A program made the position numbers and the translations under genes. The notes below the pieces were generated by a model. The model was not told where the DNA came from. It did not search any database and was given only the letters and a program-made list of their open reading frames with translations. From contig OZ024861.1 in the NCBI GenBank assembly GCA_964017155.1, positions 34,978,324 through 35,042,323 of the forward strand: a stretch of DNA of 64,000 bases. Direction: 5' to 3'. Shown here piece by piece: positions 45,801 to 59,998 of this stretch (positions within the stretch are counted from its first letter, which is position 1; each line of letters begins with the position of its first letter). The DNA is from Oasisia sp. SBJ-2009 (lineage: Eukaryota > Annelida > Polychaeta > Sabellida > Siboglinidae).

Positions 45801-48800
45801 GATGGGGTTGATTAATGTGGTGAATACTATAAAACGGTGTGGCCGTCTAAGGCAAATATGACCGACCAGTCTGAGTCAATACTGGGATCTGCACAAATGA
45901 TTCACATCCTCACATTCCGGAGTCCGCAGCTGCCACGGATCAGCCGCCTGTGGTAGACTGACTCTGACGCAAGCCGTGGGACACTCGTACACCCTCCCTG
46001 CCCACTCACACCCTCCCTGCCAACCCACCACCAGTCTCATCTGTTCTCCCTATCTCTCACTCCGTAGGTGAACTGCATGACAACCTACTTCAAGGAAACA
46101 TCCTTCCTGTATCGGTGTGAGGGATGTACTAGGCTGGCTGTTACCTTGGCGTACTATCTGTTCTCCTGCTAGGTCTCTGGATTTTCCTAGTCCACCTACA
46201 CGGACGTATGGAATTGAACTGATAAAATGTAATTTAAAAAGAAAACATGGAGAAATAATAAAAAAAATACATTATTTTATTATTGTTACTACTTATTTTT
46301 ATATATTATAAAAATATGTTTGTGTAATGATATTGGATGCTTTGAAAGTACAGTACACATACATTGATTGGTAATATTGATATATGCCCCGCTGATTTAT
46401 GCTATACTTAAAGTAAACAATTCATAGAATCTAACTGTAATAAAAACAAAGTGTGGAGGGAAAATTTAACTATGAGATCTACTTTGTCGGGTTTTTATTC
46501 TGCATAATGTTTCTGTATCAAGTGATACTTTCACATGACAAGTGCCACAATTTTGCTTCAGTCAGCAGTGAAAATTGCTCTTACTTTTACACAGGCACAA
46601 ACAGGTTTCGAACACAATGCTCACCCACTCTCCCGAGGCTGGTAGCAAATCCTGGGGATGAGTCACTTTTGGACAGCTCTAGCCCATCGGGCGAGTAGCT
46701 ATTTTCCACTCATTTTATAACAATATAATGCAAGCTCTTTGAGTTTGGTGTAATATGAATTTGCTAATGTTATGTCTAAGGAGCATTGCAGGTCAATATA
46801 CAAATTTGTATTAAAAGGTCACTTATTTTGACAGTGTCAAAAATGGGGACTAGTGATTTTTCATGAAGGTAAGTAACATTTTAAGGTTACTAGTCCTCCG
46901 AGCAAGTGGTTAAATTCATAAATTTCGACCATTGGGTACAACCAAAATTAATTTTGAATCTTCTAAAAATTTTCCACAATACACTGATGCTTTTGGAGCT
47001 TGGTTGCTGATGTTACATAATGACTATGTGTACACACGCTATATGTGTAGTTGTGTACATACATTGTATGTGTACACACACTATATGTTAGACACTTGTG
47101 TGTTAGACACCTAAAAATAAAAAATTATTATTTTATATATTGCATGTTGCCTCTCCGAATATACGTATGTGGTACAGTAATACTATTTATTATTTATAGA
47201 GTAATTTCCATGAAATGCTCAAAGAGCTGTACAAACTATAAATTTGTTTTAACATATTGACTGTATGTTTCAGGACAGCTGATAACTTAATTATTGTTAC
47301 TTACATACAGTCATTAATGTACTCTAGTGACATATAAATTGCCTACTGCGTTGAATAAACCCTTGCGTCAGACATTACATTACATTACACAGCCATCAGT
47401 GCATACACAATTACACAGTGTTAGTGTTCCCAGCAGCTGCTAGTCTCAGCTGAGAGTTCCATTCATTCAATCCGTCTGCTTCTAAATTTATCCCTATGCT
47501 TGGCATTGGAATGTCTGAACGAAGGAACAACAGATGTTACTAAACCAACACACACAGCCACATCATGTTACTAAATACAAACATTCTGTTACACATGCTG
47601 TAACACAAACAGTACTTTCTCTGCCATTTGTTTGCTACATTCTTCGACTGTCTCTACAAGAAAAACACATCACTGGTAATTTAAACATAGTCGGCTAAAA
47701 ATATACACAGGATTCAGTCAATGGGGTTGTGCCAACAGTTTATCAATAATTCGCTGGCAACTTGCACTCTTGCATTAGAATATATTTTAAAGGAAATGTT
47801 GAACATTATTTACAAAACATGCAAGTATTTGCATAAGTATATTTGATAGATCTGGGCTGTTTCTAAGCATTATTAAGAAAATTGGTTCCTTTATACACTA
47901 CCAGGTAGTTGCTTTATATATAATTTTATATTTGAATTCACTTTAATGTCCTAAAACGGATATTCATCATACAACTCCTGATCATATCTAAACTATGTAA
48001 AAGATTGTAAAAGTAATAATTATGTTACTTATTTTTAACAAAGCTGTAAGTCACAGAAACTGGAATGACAGGTACATACATGTACATTTATAAAACAATA
48101 CTTGCACACATGTATAAACTATAATAATCAAAGTTCAAATATGATCATACGCCAGAGGTTAAAGGTCATACAGACACTGGTCAGTGACTCCTTGTGCAGG
48201 TATTTGACCACGCACCATCCAGCCCGGCCGGTGACTCCCTGCACTAGAATGTGACCAGGCACTAAACAGCCAGAGCTGGAAATCTTAGTACACAGTAAAG
48301 TGACTTTTATTATTCATTGCCTCCAGAATATCTTTTATTGCATCTGTCTGTCTGCTCGACGCCCTTTGTGAATGCTGGCTCAGTTCAGCTCATCGCATCA
48401 AGAAACGAACCATCCCCAATATAAATTCGCTTAAAGTAGAACCTGCTTCTGCAAGGTCAGTTCTTGTTAGGCCGGTCACTACACCACGTCGGGGGGGGGG
48501 GGGGGGGGGGGGGGGGGTAGGAGTAGCTAGACTGTCCAGGCATGTTATTCACACATGTCACAGCATGGCTACACAGAACAGGCATGTTATTCACACATGT
48601 CACAGCATGGCTAGACAGACCAGGCATGTTGTTCACACATGTCACAGCATGGCTAGACAGACCAGGCATGTTGTTCACACATGTCACAGCATGGCTAGAC
48701 AGACCAGGCATGTTGTTCACACATGTCACAGCATGGCTAGACAGACAAGGCATGTTGTCACACATGTCACAGCATGGCTAGACAGTCCAGGCATGTTGTC

Positions 48801-51800
48801 AATAAAACCTTTGTAGTTGGATGGTTCCCATGCTACAGCTGCAAAGCATGGCAGAATCCAAATGCTCCAGTGAAACTCTTGCTCATTGGTAACCTTATGA
48901 CTTATTCTGGTTGGTTAAACTGATGACACAACTATATGAACTATAGCAAATAAATGTGACCTACAAGTCTTGATCCTTACCAGATAACCCTGATGTCACT
49001 ATGTCTACACACTGTCATGACCACACATGTCACCATTGGGTCTACGCCATCGGCTCCACTCTGTGTCTCTTTATTCACATATTACAGTCCAGTGTCACGC
49101 AACCAACACCAACTGTGACCAGCTGAGGCAACAGTCAGTCAGTCACGCCCACACTCACTGTCTACTTTAGGTAGATCTACATCTTAACAAGTGTCCTACA
49201 CAGTGTCATCCCGTCTCCTGTCACTAATCAAGGAGCGCTGTATCTGTGTGACAAATGTCACAGCATGTCTACATGTTTAGACAGCAGAGTTGGGCTCAAA
49301 TACACTCAGGAGAAATTCAGGATAAAATGCAAATGTGTTCCTTCTTTTAAATATAAACACAAATATTCTTTAGATTTTAATTTTTAATGGGTCAAATGAT
49401 TACATTATAATCGGTCAAACATAGATAAACATATAAGTACACACTGACTTGACCAAATATAAATACTCTGAGCAAAAGCATCAATGACATACCTGTTTTA
49501 AATAAGGTATTATTTTGTGTTTTTGTGTGATTTGCATGTATGATAATTATTACATTAAATAGTAAAGAATAGGATAGTGCTTTATATAGCTATGGCATAT
49601 AAGCATTTATTAGTAAGATTGTGCATGTATAAGTAGGTTAAACACACCAAGTACACGACGCGGTATTGAACTAAATTCCTTAACATTTATGAACATCAAA
49701 TACAATTACAACTACAGGTATGCAAAATCAGCCTATTTAAATAGATACGATTGTAATTTGACCCAAACTCTGGTCATTAGAGATGTCTAATAGTTACAGC
49801 AATGGATCACATTACTGAGATGTTAATTACTGTCACATGACTGCCACATGACAGAAAGGGATAGAATGGCAAATAACATGTCAGATCACATCATACAGAC
49901 TACTACATCCGAGACAGAATTTAAACCTGCGTGTGCTGTAACGTGTCCTCGGCTCTCTGCCACAATCACGCAGCAATCACCAATCAAGACCACCCCAGGC
50001 ATCCATCAACTCTGTCATTTAGCCAATAAACGACTACATTAGGACACATAAGCAGGCAATGCAGTGCAATACATACGGATATCACCATTTTCATGAGCAC
50101 ATTAGTGTGTTGTGCATTCAGTAGATGGCACCACCGTTTAGTCTCCCTCCTGAAACTAAGTCTGGCTGCAGACGTTTCAATGTGACAAGTCAGGTCAGCA
50201 ATATCCATCCCCGTAATGGATATGCAGAATGCAGTCCACTTTACTGCACTTAAACCCAACCAAAGAATGTCTCACACACCTAGAAGTTTGGGCAGAACCT
50301 TCATACAACCTCCATGGTACTGGGGTATAGAAATGTTTTACAAACCAAGATAGTCTTGTATTCAAAAGAATGCTATATTTTTTCTATCACAGATATTCAA
50401 ATTCCTACATAACATTGCATATTACCCGAACTGTTGGTGAATACTAATTTTCTATTTCCTAGCAGACAGTGTTGGTAACCTAGTGTAAATGTACAACTGT
50501 TCCAATTTACAATCCAACCTTTACAAAACACTTGCAGAAATTCCTATACACATAGGGGCAAAGTGTTGAATTGTTACACATTGACACCAGTTTCAGTAAG
50601 TGTTGGGGACAGCATTATCAGTGTTTCAATAGTTGGTCCAATTTAGGGAACATCCCAGGAAATGTGCATTAATGACAGTCACCAGACATATGTCTATCTC
50701 ATCCTATGATCCACGCTTCCTGTAATCAATATCATCCTAAATGTCTACATATATATAATAGATTCCAGCCTTCAGCTGAAAGAACTAAGGTAATGCCACT
50801 CCACATCAAGGTAAACTCAAATATATGATAAACAAAAATGCCACATAAATAAAATCAACCAATTTGAACAAATCAGTAAGACTGAATATTTAAGTGAGTC
50901 TTAAGAATTTTTTCCTGCGAATGTTAAATACTGAATTTATAATTTATTCAACATTCGGTTGGCTAAATATGACATGCATATAAAACATGTGTAATTGTTT
51001 AAATTAAACTATTCATGAAATATTGATAGTTACATATATATAGATATACATGTATATATGTGTATGTACGTATGTATGTATGTATGTGTATGCATGTACG
51101 CACGCACGCATGCATAATTCAGTTTTGGTTTTATTAAATATAATAGATACTAGTTTACTTCTTTAAAAAATTGCCGAGTAACTCAACCAATGAGGTTGTA
51201 TATTGTGACCAACCAGTTAATGATATATCTCAACCAATCAGCCAATGGTTTGTCAATCAATCAGTCAATGTCCGGTCATTCAATCATTCAATATTTAATT
51301 CAACTAGTAAAGTATATGTCAACCAATATGTCAATATCACTCCATCAGTTAATATTCCAATCAATAAGCCAATACATAATTTACCAATCATAAATAATGT
51401 CAATTAATCAGTCAGTGCCCATCAACCAGTCTACTGGCACAAGTAATTAAATTAGTCAACCATTCAGTGAATAATACATCATTAAATCAGTCAACTGCAT
51501 GTCCACTGATCAGTTTGCATATGTTAACCAATCATGTCATTTAAATTTTTAATACCAATGTCAATGTTTTCCTTGATACATCTATCAGTAACATATCAAT
51601 AACATATCAACTAACCACATATCAGTCAATGTTTTTTCCCCCAAGAAAGTCAGCAAATGACTGAGCATAGTTGACAACCAGTGAGATTGCTGAACGGTGA
51701 ACGACTTTGAAGAATCCAACTTGTTCCATAAGAAAGAAAGAAGACATGTTGTTAAGTCACAAGATGAGAAAGATGAGCTCAACAGACAGACTGGGCTCCT

Positions 51801-54800
51801 TGCACAGACAGCAACACAAACAAGTCAACACAGCCACAGACTGTCAACTTTTGCAAAGACAGTGTTTTTTGTATAGCAAACAATATAAACAGTAATAAAA
51901 CTCGCACTAGGACGAGGCCACAGTAGATTTAGTGGCCCATAAACCTCACCTGTAGTGTTGTGTTTCGATGGAATCACTACCTAAAGTATAGGTTCTGTTA
52001 AACACGAAAAGTCTGGACAATTATGTGTAGCTACGTCGGTAGGATGGGACTGGAATAACTTATAGACACGAACCACTGTACTTTTAAGCAGGGATGACTC
52101 AGGATGACTGAAAGGAAATCCTGCTGGGGAATCCTGCTACAGAGTGGAACGGGATGTCAAAGTTTTGATGGGGCACGGTAATTTGTCCTAGTCACCCCAA
52201 CTCACTGAATGTAGGTCATCACTCACACCCCATAAAGCAACCTTAGGCAATATCAGGATTTGTGTCTGGTCAACGTGGGTACACTTTGAGATGTTGTCAT
52301 GAATGCATCCCACCCACTCAGTGGGAGAGCTCTGTAGTTTACACTACAACTACTATTTATACAGCTTTACATATTCATGTGTATTGCCTAATGTCCTTCA
52401 CAATATACAATTACATGTTGTCCATGTAAAATTGCAATATTCAGTTCACACTATCATGTTAATATACATATCTATTGTCAACACATTTTAATGACTATAT
52501 TTCAATTATAACTCTTGATTATATTTCATCTATATTTGTTTTCATTTTAAGTATTGTTGTCTATTTATAGCAAATTATTATCATTAGTTTTACTTACCTA
52601 CTTATGTTGTGCATTATGTACAATTACTTGTATGTATTTTAATACATCTGAATGTATTTTTCTAGATTTATGGAGCTATACGTAAGTTCTTATTGTTATT
52701 ACTATTAATGTTATTAAACGATGTTCACACATTGGAAATGTTTAGTTACCGTTGTCATTACACTGTGTTCATATTAACCTAATACATTTCCTGTGCACCG
52801 CAATACATGATATCTACACCACTTTGTACCATTTGTGTTACATTGTCACTATGTGCCGATGTAACTCTTTAATATTTACCATAACTATTACATAATTTTC
52901 AACATTTCTTTCACACAACCATTACACGAGTCATAAAGTTTTGCAAGATTTCCACTGCACTACCATTTGATGCTATGTTAACATAACTTTGTGTATCATT
53001 TCCTGTATGCTATCATTACATGCAATACCGATTGTTACATTTATTTTACACTACTGTTACTCTGTCAGCCTTAGAACTTTACAACATTTACTTTACATTA
53101 CCACTGTACATTATTTAAGCCATTTGCAATATTAACTTTACACTACCATTACACACTTTCACTGTACTACCACTGCACATGTTTCAGGCTTATCACACTG
53201 TACAGACACATCTTTCTAGCAGACTGGAGCTCGTGGGAAAATGTACGTCAACTGGGCCGTCTACTGGGCCGTCTGTGATCTAAATAAACAACATAAACCT
53301 GCAGTATCTGCTCAGCCCCCCAAGTATGATGTGTCACAAATCACAGCTAGACCTGCGCCAACTAAGCATAATAAATCTGGTGACATTAAAGAGCATGCTG
53401 GTATAAATCAACTAATAAGTAGTTGAGTCAGAAGGCCGACCGTTGGCCGTGGCATAACTACCCAGCAGGATTGCTGTGCTTTTTTTGCCAATCTTGTTTT
53501 TATTCACACGAAAGCTACATATGGCCCCAGTTTCAAGAGGCAGGAGACAAGATTAACTGACCAGTGTCAGTGTGTAGAGTGTACAGTGTATACCCACATA
53601 TCACATCTGATTAAAATCCACCAGCAAAAAACCTTCCTCTGGACAGTGCAACAGTTTACAGACATACACAGGCAAATGTTGAAGATGACCTCCTAGAGAA
53701 TGCAAAAATGATGTTTGCTGTGATAGCAACCATCATTAAAATTTAGAAGTTTTTCTCGTTAACGCTCATTACATAAAATGCCCAAAACTGATTAGCACCC
53801 GTCAGAGCAATCACAGCAAATGTATATAACATTATGAACAATTGATTTACATTCATTTAACATGATCCCTAAAACTGTTAAAGAGAATTTAAATTAAGAC
53901 ATTACTTTTGTTGTGAACGGTCAAACATTTAATCCTCAAAAGTTTGGAGATACACATTAGAGGTAAACATCAACATATGTCCCCACACACATACGTACGT
54001 ATACACAGGTCAGCTGGTTTATAGTGAAGTTCAGACCATTCCAAGGATTTATTTTGTTTGAAATGTTTACTCAATATATATATATAAGCAATGTTATAAA
54101 AGATCATCATTCATCAACAGGAACCCTAGAGGTATGATGGTCAAGATATCTTTAAATATAAATATACATATCATTAGTAGCGATATCACTGTCTTACCTC
54201 ATCGCAGGCCGCACAGCGAGGTTTCAACAGTTGTGCGTAATGGCGTTGGCAGTAGATGGCGCCATCGTTGTGACAGTAGACAAGGTCAACGAGCTGTTCT
54301 TCGCACACGCAACAAATGAAGCACGCTGGATGCCAGCAGATGGCGCCACTGTTGTCGCCACGGCCACACTCATCATCGACAAACTTCGGGGCGAATACAG
54401 CGAGTTCCCCAACGTCTATTTCACCATCACAGCTGTAACATGTCTGTGGGAAACAACAGCGACATTATAGGTCACTGTGACATATATAGGTCACAACAAC
54501 ATAAATAGGTCACAATGTCGTATAGATCACTGACATATATAGGTCACCACGTGTGTTCAAAACAAAACATTATTTATAGTGATGTAATTTGTTACATCTG
54601 AAAATTTGCCTCCCTTTAAAGGGATACTCCAGTCAGTGAGAGGTTCACAGTATTAACTTACATGTATATACTATATTGGTTGTGCCTAGTAACTATGCAC
54701 AAAGACTGTTAATAAACAATTAGTTGTAGTTTAATGGTATCAAAAAACATGCTATCTAAAATTCAGGGCGCTGCCATCTTGAGACTTATGCGCCATTGAC

Positions 54801-57800
54801 GTAAGCCAAATCGTTTACGTCACTGGCGCATTGTTGAAAAAGGCAAGGATTGGCGGAATCTTTGCTAATAATTGTGATTGTGACGTAAGCAATCCGCGAC
54901 GTACTGGATACATCAAATACCAGTGGATAGACATAGGATGTTTGTACGTGCATGCGCCAGTGACGTAAGCGGTTTACGTCACTGGCGCATAAGTTTCAAG
55001 ATGGCAGCGCCCTGAATCCAACATGGAGTGTTTCTGGTACAATTATACTATAATAAATTGTTTATTAACGATCTCTGTGCACACTTACTATGCACAACCA
55101 ATATATTATACATATGTAAGTAAATGGTGTGAATGCCTCACTGACTGGAGTATCCCTTTAATATCTACCATAATCTAAACTCATTTGCAGTGCCTTAAGT
55201 TGATCGATTATTTTGTTGTTAGTGATTAATCCAGTCAAGTATGATTAAACTCTGATAAAATAAGATTAAAGCAATAAAACATATGGTGGTTTCTACTAAA
55301 CCCCCTACAGTTGCATTAATGCACTTATACTAATACGATTACTTCTTCTGTGCCAACAACCTTAGACAAAAATGAACTCAGTGGTGCAACAAAACCAAAG
55401 GATTATGCTGTCATTTGCATATGTGCATTGTGAAAGCAACAACTTTTTCAAATACATACTGTATATTATGTGTATTGTACATTTCCCACCCAGAAGCATC
55501 ACCAGGACAGAACATTTACCCCCTGCATGGGATCATTACTTCCCCTGACAGAGATGCATAGTACTTGGGAGCGACTGCTGTACTCCCCCACCCCCAACAT
55601 AGTGAGCCCGACATAGTGAGGTGAACACAATGGTCAACATTTTTGAACAACAGCAAATGGATTTGAATTCTAGTCTTCAGAAGATTGTTTCATTAAATTC
55701 TGAGCCTGATGTAGCTCTTTAATACAGATTTTTTCCTTAGCAGTGATCTTGCATTGAAAACTGAAAAAACTATAGGACCATTTAATTAACATATAAAAGA
55801 GCCCTTAAGCACGATTTTGCTCCATAAAATCAAATGATCTCTGTACTTACAAAAAAAATGAAAAACTGTTTTTCACAAAACATTCTGGATCCAGTGCATA
55901 AAAATGTGCCTAGAATTGTTTTTTTTCTCTCAAAAAATACACCATATGACACTTTAAAGATATATAAAATTTATGATAAACAGTTAGAATTCACTAACTA
56001 CCACTTTCATGTAAACATCCAGTTGTCAGTCCTTACGAATGTTAGTGAAATGGTCCCAGGAATTGCTGGTTAATTGTAAAAGTGTCTGAAGTGTCATGGT
56101 GGTGGTTTTTTATTTGAAAAGTTCCTTAAATTCAACAAAGGATTCTGCTGTCAATTGCAGCCATAAACACAACCGGCTGGGACAACTACATTCTTTGGGC
56201 CAGCAGCATATGAATATACTCTTATATTTATGTATAAACTACCTTATTTTTGATGATTTTTCAACTATACAATGTCTATAACATTTGTGAGCATTGCATT
56301 TCATAATAACACACATTCTGCTATAGTGAGTGTAAAAATGCATGTTATTAAAAATTGTTTTTGTTGAAAACAGTATCTTCCAATGACCAATTCTGACAAC
56401 AAGCTGATGCTGCTGTCAACACTGTAACATCCCCAGGAAAGCAGGCAGTTCAACGGACCAGTAACTAAAAACAGTTACCGACCTGACAATATAGTTGACC
56501 ACCAGGTCGGTGTACATTTCAAACACTGTGTGATGACCTCAGTGAACTCACCGTGGGGTCGTGATGGAGGTTGTCTCTGACAAAACCAATGTCCATGGCG
56601 GCAGAGTCACGCAGGTCAATGAACTCGTTGAAGGCTTTCCTCTCGACGGCCCCACTCAGCTGCTTGCAGAAGTCTGCGGCGAGGTCCTGCTTCGGAAGCT
56701 GCAGCATGAGCTGTAGGTCCCGGTACGGTACTTCTCTCCCACCGACCCCACTTTGGGGATCTTGTTGTTGTCCAACTGGTCCATGTAGTCGTCAACCTGA
56801 CACAGGACACAGTGTCATTGTCAACCTAGGCCCTATGGTGTACTACTCATCAGTCTGAGTAAAGGAACTCTCCCATGTATGTATTGTCAACCTAAGGAAT
56901 GATCTAAATATCACTTTGTGCGTGAATCTACATGAAGCAACATTTGATGAACGCATCATCCGAAGTGAATGAATACTCCATGTACTTGTCAACATAAGTA
57001 AAGGAACACTCCATGTACTTGTCAACATAAGTGAACAAACACTCCATGTACTTGTCAACATAAGTGAACGAACACTCCATGTACTTGTCAACATAAGTGA
57101 ACGAACACTCCATGTACTTGTCAACATAAGTGAACAAACACTCCATGTACTTGTCAACATAAGTAAAGGAACACTCCATCTACCTGGTTACCTACGGGTA
57201 GAAATATTCTGTGTATTTAACAACCTAAGAGAACAAATATTCCAGGTAATCATCAATCTAACAGAAGGAATGTTCCATACATTTGTCAATCTAAGTAGTG
57301 AAGGAACATGACATTGCATTGTACTCATCATCTTAAGGAAATGGACCCAACATGTACTCATCAACCTAAGTCAAAGAACACTCCCAAGTACCTTTCTACC
57401 TAAGACATATATCACATTTCAATTGTCACCATCCTCAAATATTAGTCACGTTTTAAGTAGTCATCAACATTAGATAAATCACTTTACGTGACATGTCAAG
57501 TTCTCAGACAGAAGTTACATTTTTAAGTACCTCAGTACAAATCAACCTCATACATAAGTCACATTTTAAGTAGTCATCAAATTTAGATAAAATTCACATT
57601 TCAAGTCTTTGACCCAACACTACAGCCATGTTACTTTGGGCACATCCTGGTGTGCTCACGTATCCAGAATTGATTGGCACATGAATGATGCATGTGCCAA
57701 ACCAACATTGCAGCACAAAGGCTAACTTCTCTTTTCCCTTACTTTTTTCTGATTGATAGTTCTAGAGTTGCACCTCACTCTCCCAAACACACAGTCCACT

Positions 57801-59931
57801 GTGACTGGCAGCGGGGACCAGCATCCATCAGTGGTACAATGCACTGGAGTGATGGGCCTACATGTGTCCTCAATGCTTAGGACAGGTAGAAGGTGGCAGC
57901 ATGTAGGAGATACTGGTGCCATCTTCTCCACGACAGGTGTCAACGGTCACCTTCCGACAATTTCAGCAAAACTAGCCCTGGTGGATCCCCTGTGTAGTGT
58001 GGAAATTCACTAAGTCGAACTAATAATTGACTTCACCAGTCATGACCGTGTCAGCTGTGAGAATAGCACAAATACCAGCCCAAATTTGAAGTGGATACAC
58101 AACGGGTAGGAATCGCAATATAACAACAACCCGTTCGCATCCTAAATATTGCATGCAACATGAGCCACGGTTGGCTGAAATATGTTTACATTAAGGTCAC
58201 CTGTCTGGGCAACAACCACAGGTTCGATGGGTGATTTCATCGGCTGAGCTTAATTTCAGAGTTTTGCACAGCGATCAGCCAGGGGTACTGCTGGCTGATA
58301 TCGACATAAATTATGTTTGTACATTAAACACAATATGTTTACCTCGCAATGCATCAACCTATTTTTATCGTAACAGTATCACTTCTATAGCACCTAATAA
58401 AAATCCACGTATATCCTTGAAAATTCAAATTGGTGCAACAAACATAACCATTTGGAACCAAATGGAGACAGGCAACAATTGTCACTGGAGCATGGAACTG
58501 CCAGAAAAAAAATTATGGTGGAAAAGCAATTTCAAACAAATATGTTTTAAGTTGTTTATGAAAGGTGGCCATAGTTTCAGAAGATTTAACTGTAACAGGG
58601 AGTTGATTATTATAGAATGTATAGGCTATTACATGCTGTACAATATTTGGAATATAAGCACACCTATCTATACTGTGATAAGCAGATAAATTAACTATAA
58701 ATAGCTAATAACAGCATCATAAATAAGTATAACCTCCTATGGTTGTACCTTGTCATCACTGAGTCCAGGGGGCACCCAGGTGTAGTTGAGCCTCAGTGTC
58801 TGTTCCTTACTGACCCGCAGTAGGGGGTCAGGGGGGTCCTCCCACCCCACCCTCTCCCGCACATCCACAAAGTTGGCGTGGTAGATGTCATGTAGCTCCC
58901 TCCGACACTTGCACTGGTGGCAGATGTTCCTGCAGGACACAGGACAATTTTAAGAACTGGAGACACATTTTCCTACAGGACACAGGACAATTTTAAGAAC
59001 TGGAGACACATTTCCCTACAGGACACAAGACAATTTTAAGAACTGGAGACACATTTTCCTACAGGACACAAGACAATTTTAAGAACTGGAGACACATTTT
59101 CCTACAGGACACAAGACAATTTTAAGAACTGGAGACACATTTTCCTGCAGAACACAGGACAATTTTAAGAACTGGAGACACATGTTTATGCAGGACACAA
59201 GACAGCACTAAGAACTCAACACATTTTCTTGGAGGACACAGGATAATAACAGAAATTGGTGACAATTGTCCCCACAGAACAGGATAATAAGTACCATGAA
59301 CTGAACGCATTGTCCCGTGAGAGATAGGTTTATGTAGATATGCTGAGAAACAAGATTTGCAAGTTTAACAAACAGCAACTTAACAACTCTCAAACAATGT
59401 GTGAATAACATAAATTATTTAAAAAATGAGTTCTTACTACCTAATGTATATTTTGTTGAATCATCGTTGACTTCAGGTGATTTAACCCATCATGCATAAT
59501 GACAAGTCATGCAAAACAATCCAGGTACGTGTATTAAAATATAAAACACTAAAACAGCAACAACAAAAAACCAGAAAATAGCAACTGACAGAAACTTTAA
59601 AAGGTTAAATGAAAACATTGTCACCAACAAGAATTTCTAAATAAACTTGTTCCTATAGTACAGTGATGCCAAAGAGTACTTTATACACACTTGACAACTA
59701 ACACAAGCTGAAGAAAAGTCGGTCACACACCAACAGAATGGCAATAAAAATAAATAACAAAAAACATTATAAAACCTGCTTGAGAAGGGCAGGGGTGAAA
59801 GAGTTGCTCTACATGACAGGAAATAAGGGTCATTCATTCTGCTTCTGCACAATAAAACTTGGGACAGTAATGCTGCTTGATGAGTGTTTATTGTGACACT
59901 GTGCTATATAACACACATGTTTATTGTGACA

Positions 59932-59998
<67 letters not shown>

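Larger units (their letters stand above)
32066..54197. other. 22-kb Limpet intron between LIM1 and LIM2
   Basis: Separates the PET-LIM1 half from the FHL-like half of the gene. It holds many minisatellites (listed separately), SINE remnants and a GC-richer patch near 43930-44300. I found no LIM, PET or other coding exon in it. Stretches not listed separately (for example 38000-40400, 44300-48480, 49000-51180, 51900-54060) show AT-rich DNA without recognisable features. Confidence 0.7.

Noticed and set aside
48537..48805. CRISPR-like regular repeats (also at 27143, 43435 and 58930)
   Set aside because: These are contiguous tandem units without unique spacers, in an animal genome.
58231..58689. 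152-codon plus-strand frame in a Limpet intron
   Set aside because: No domain, homologous motif, splice context or promoter was recognised; AT-rich DNA can give such a frame by chance.
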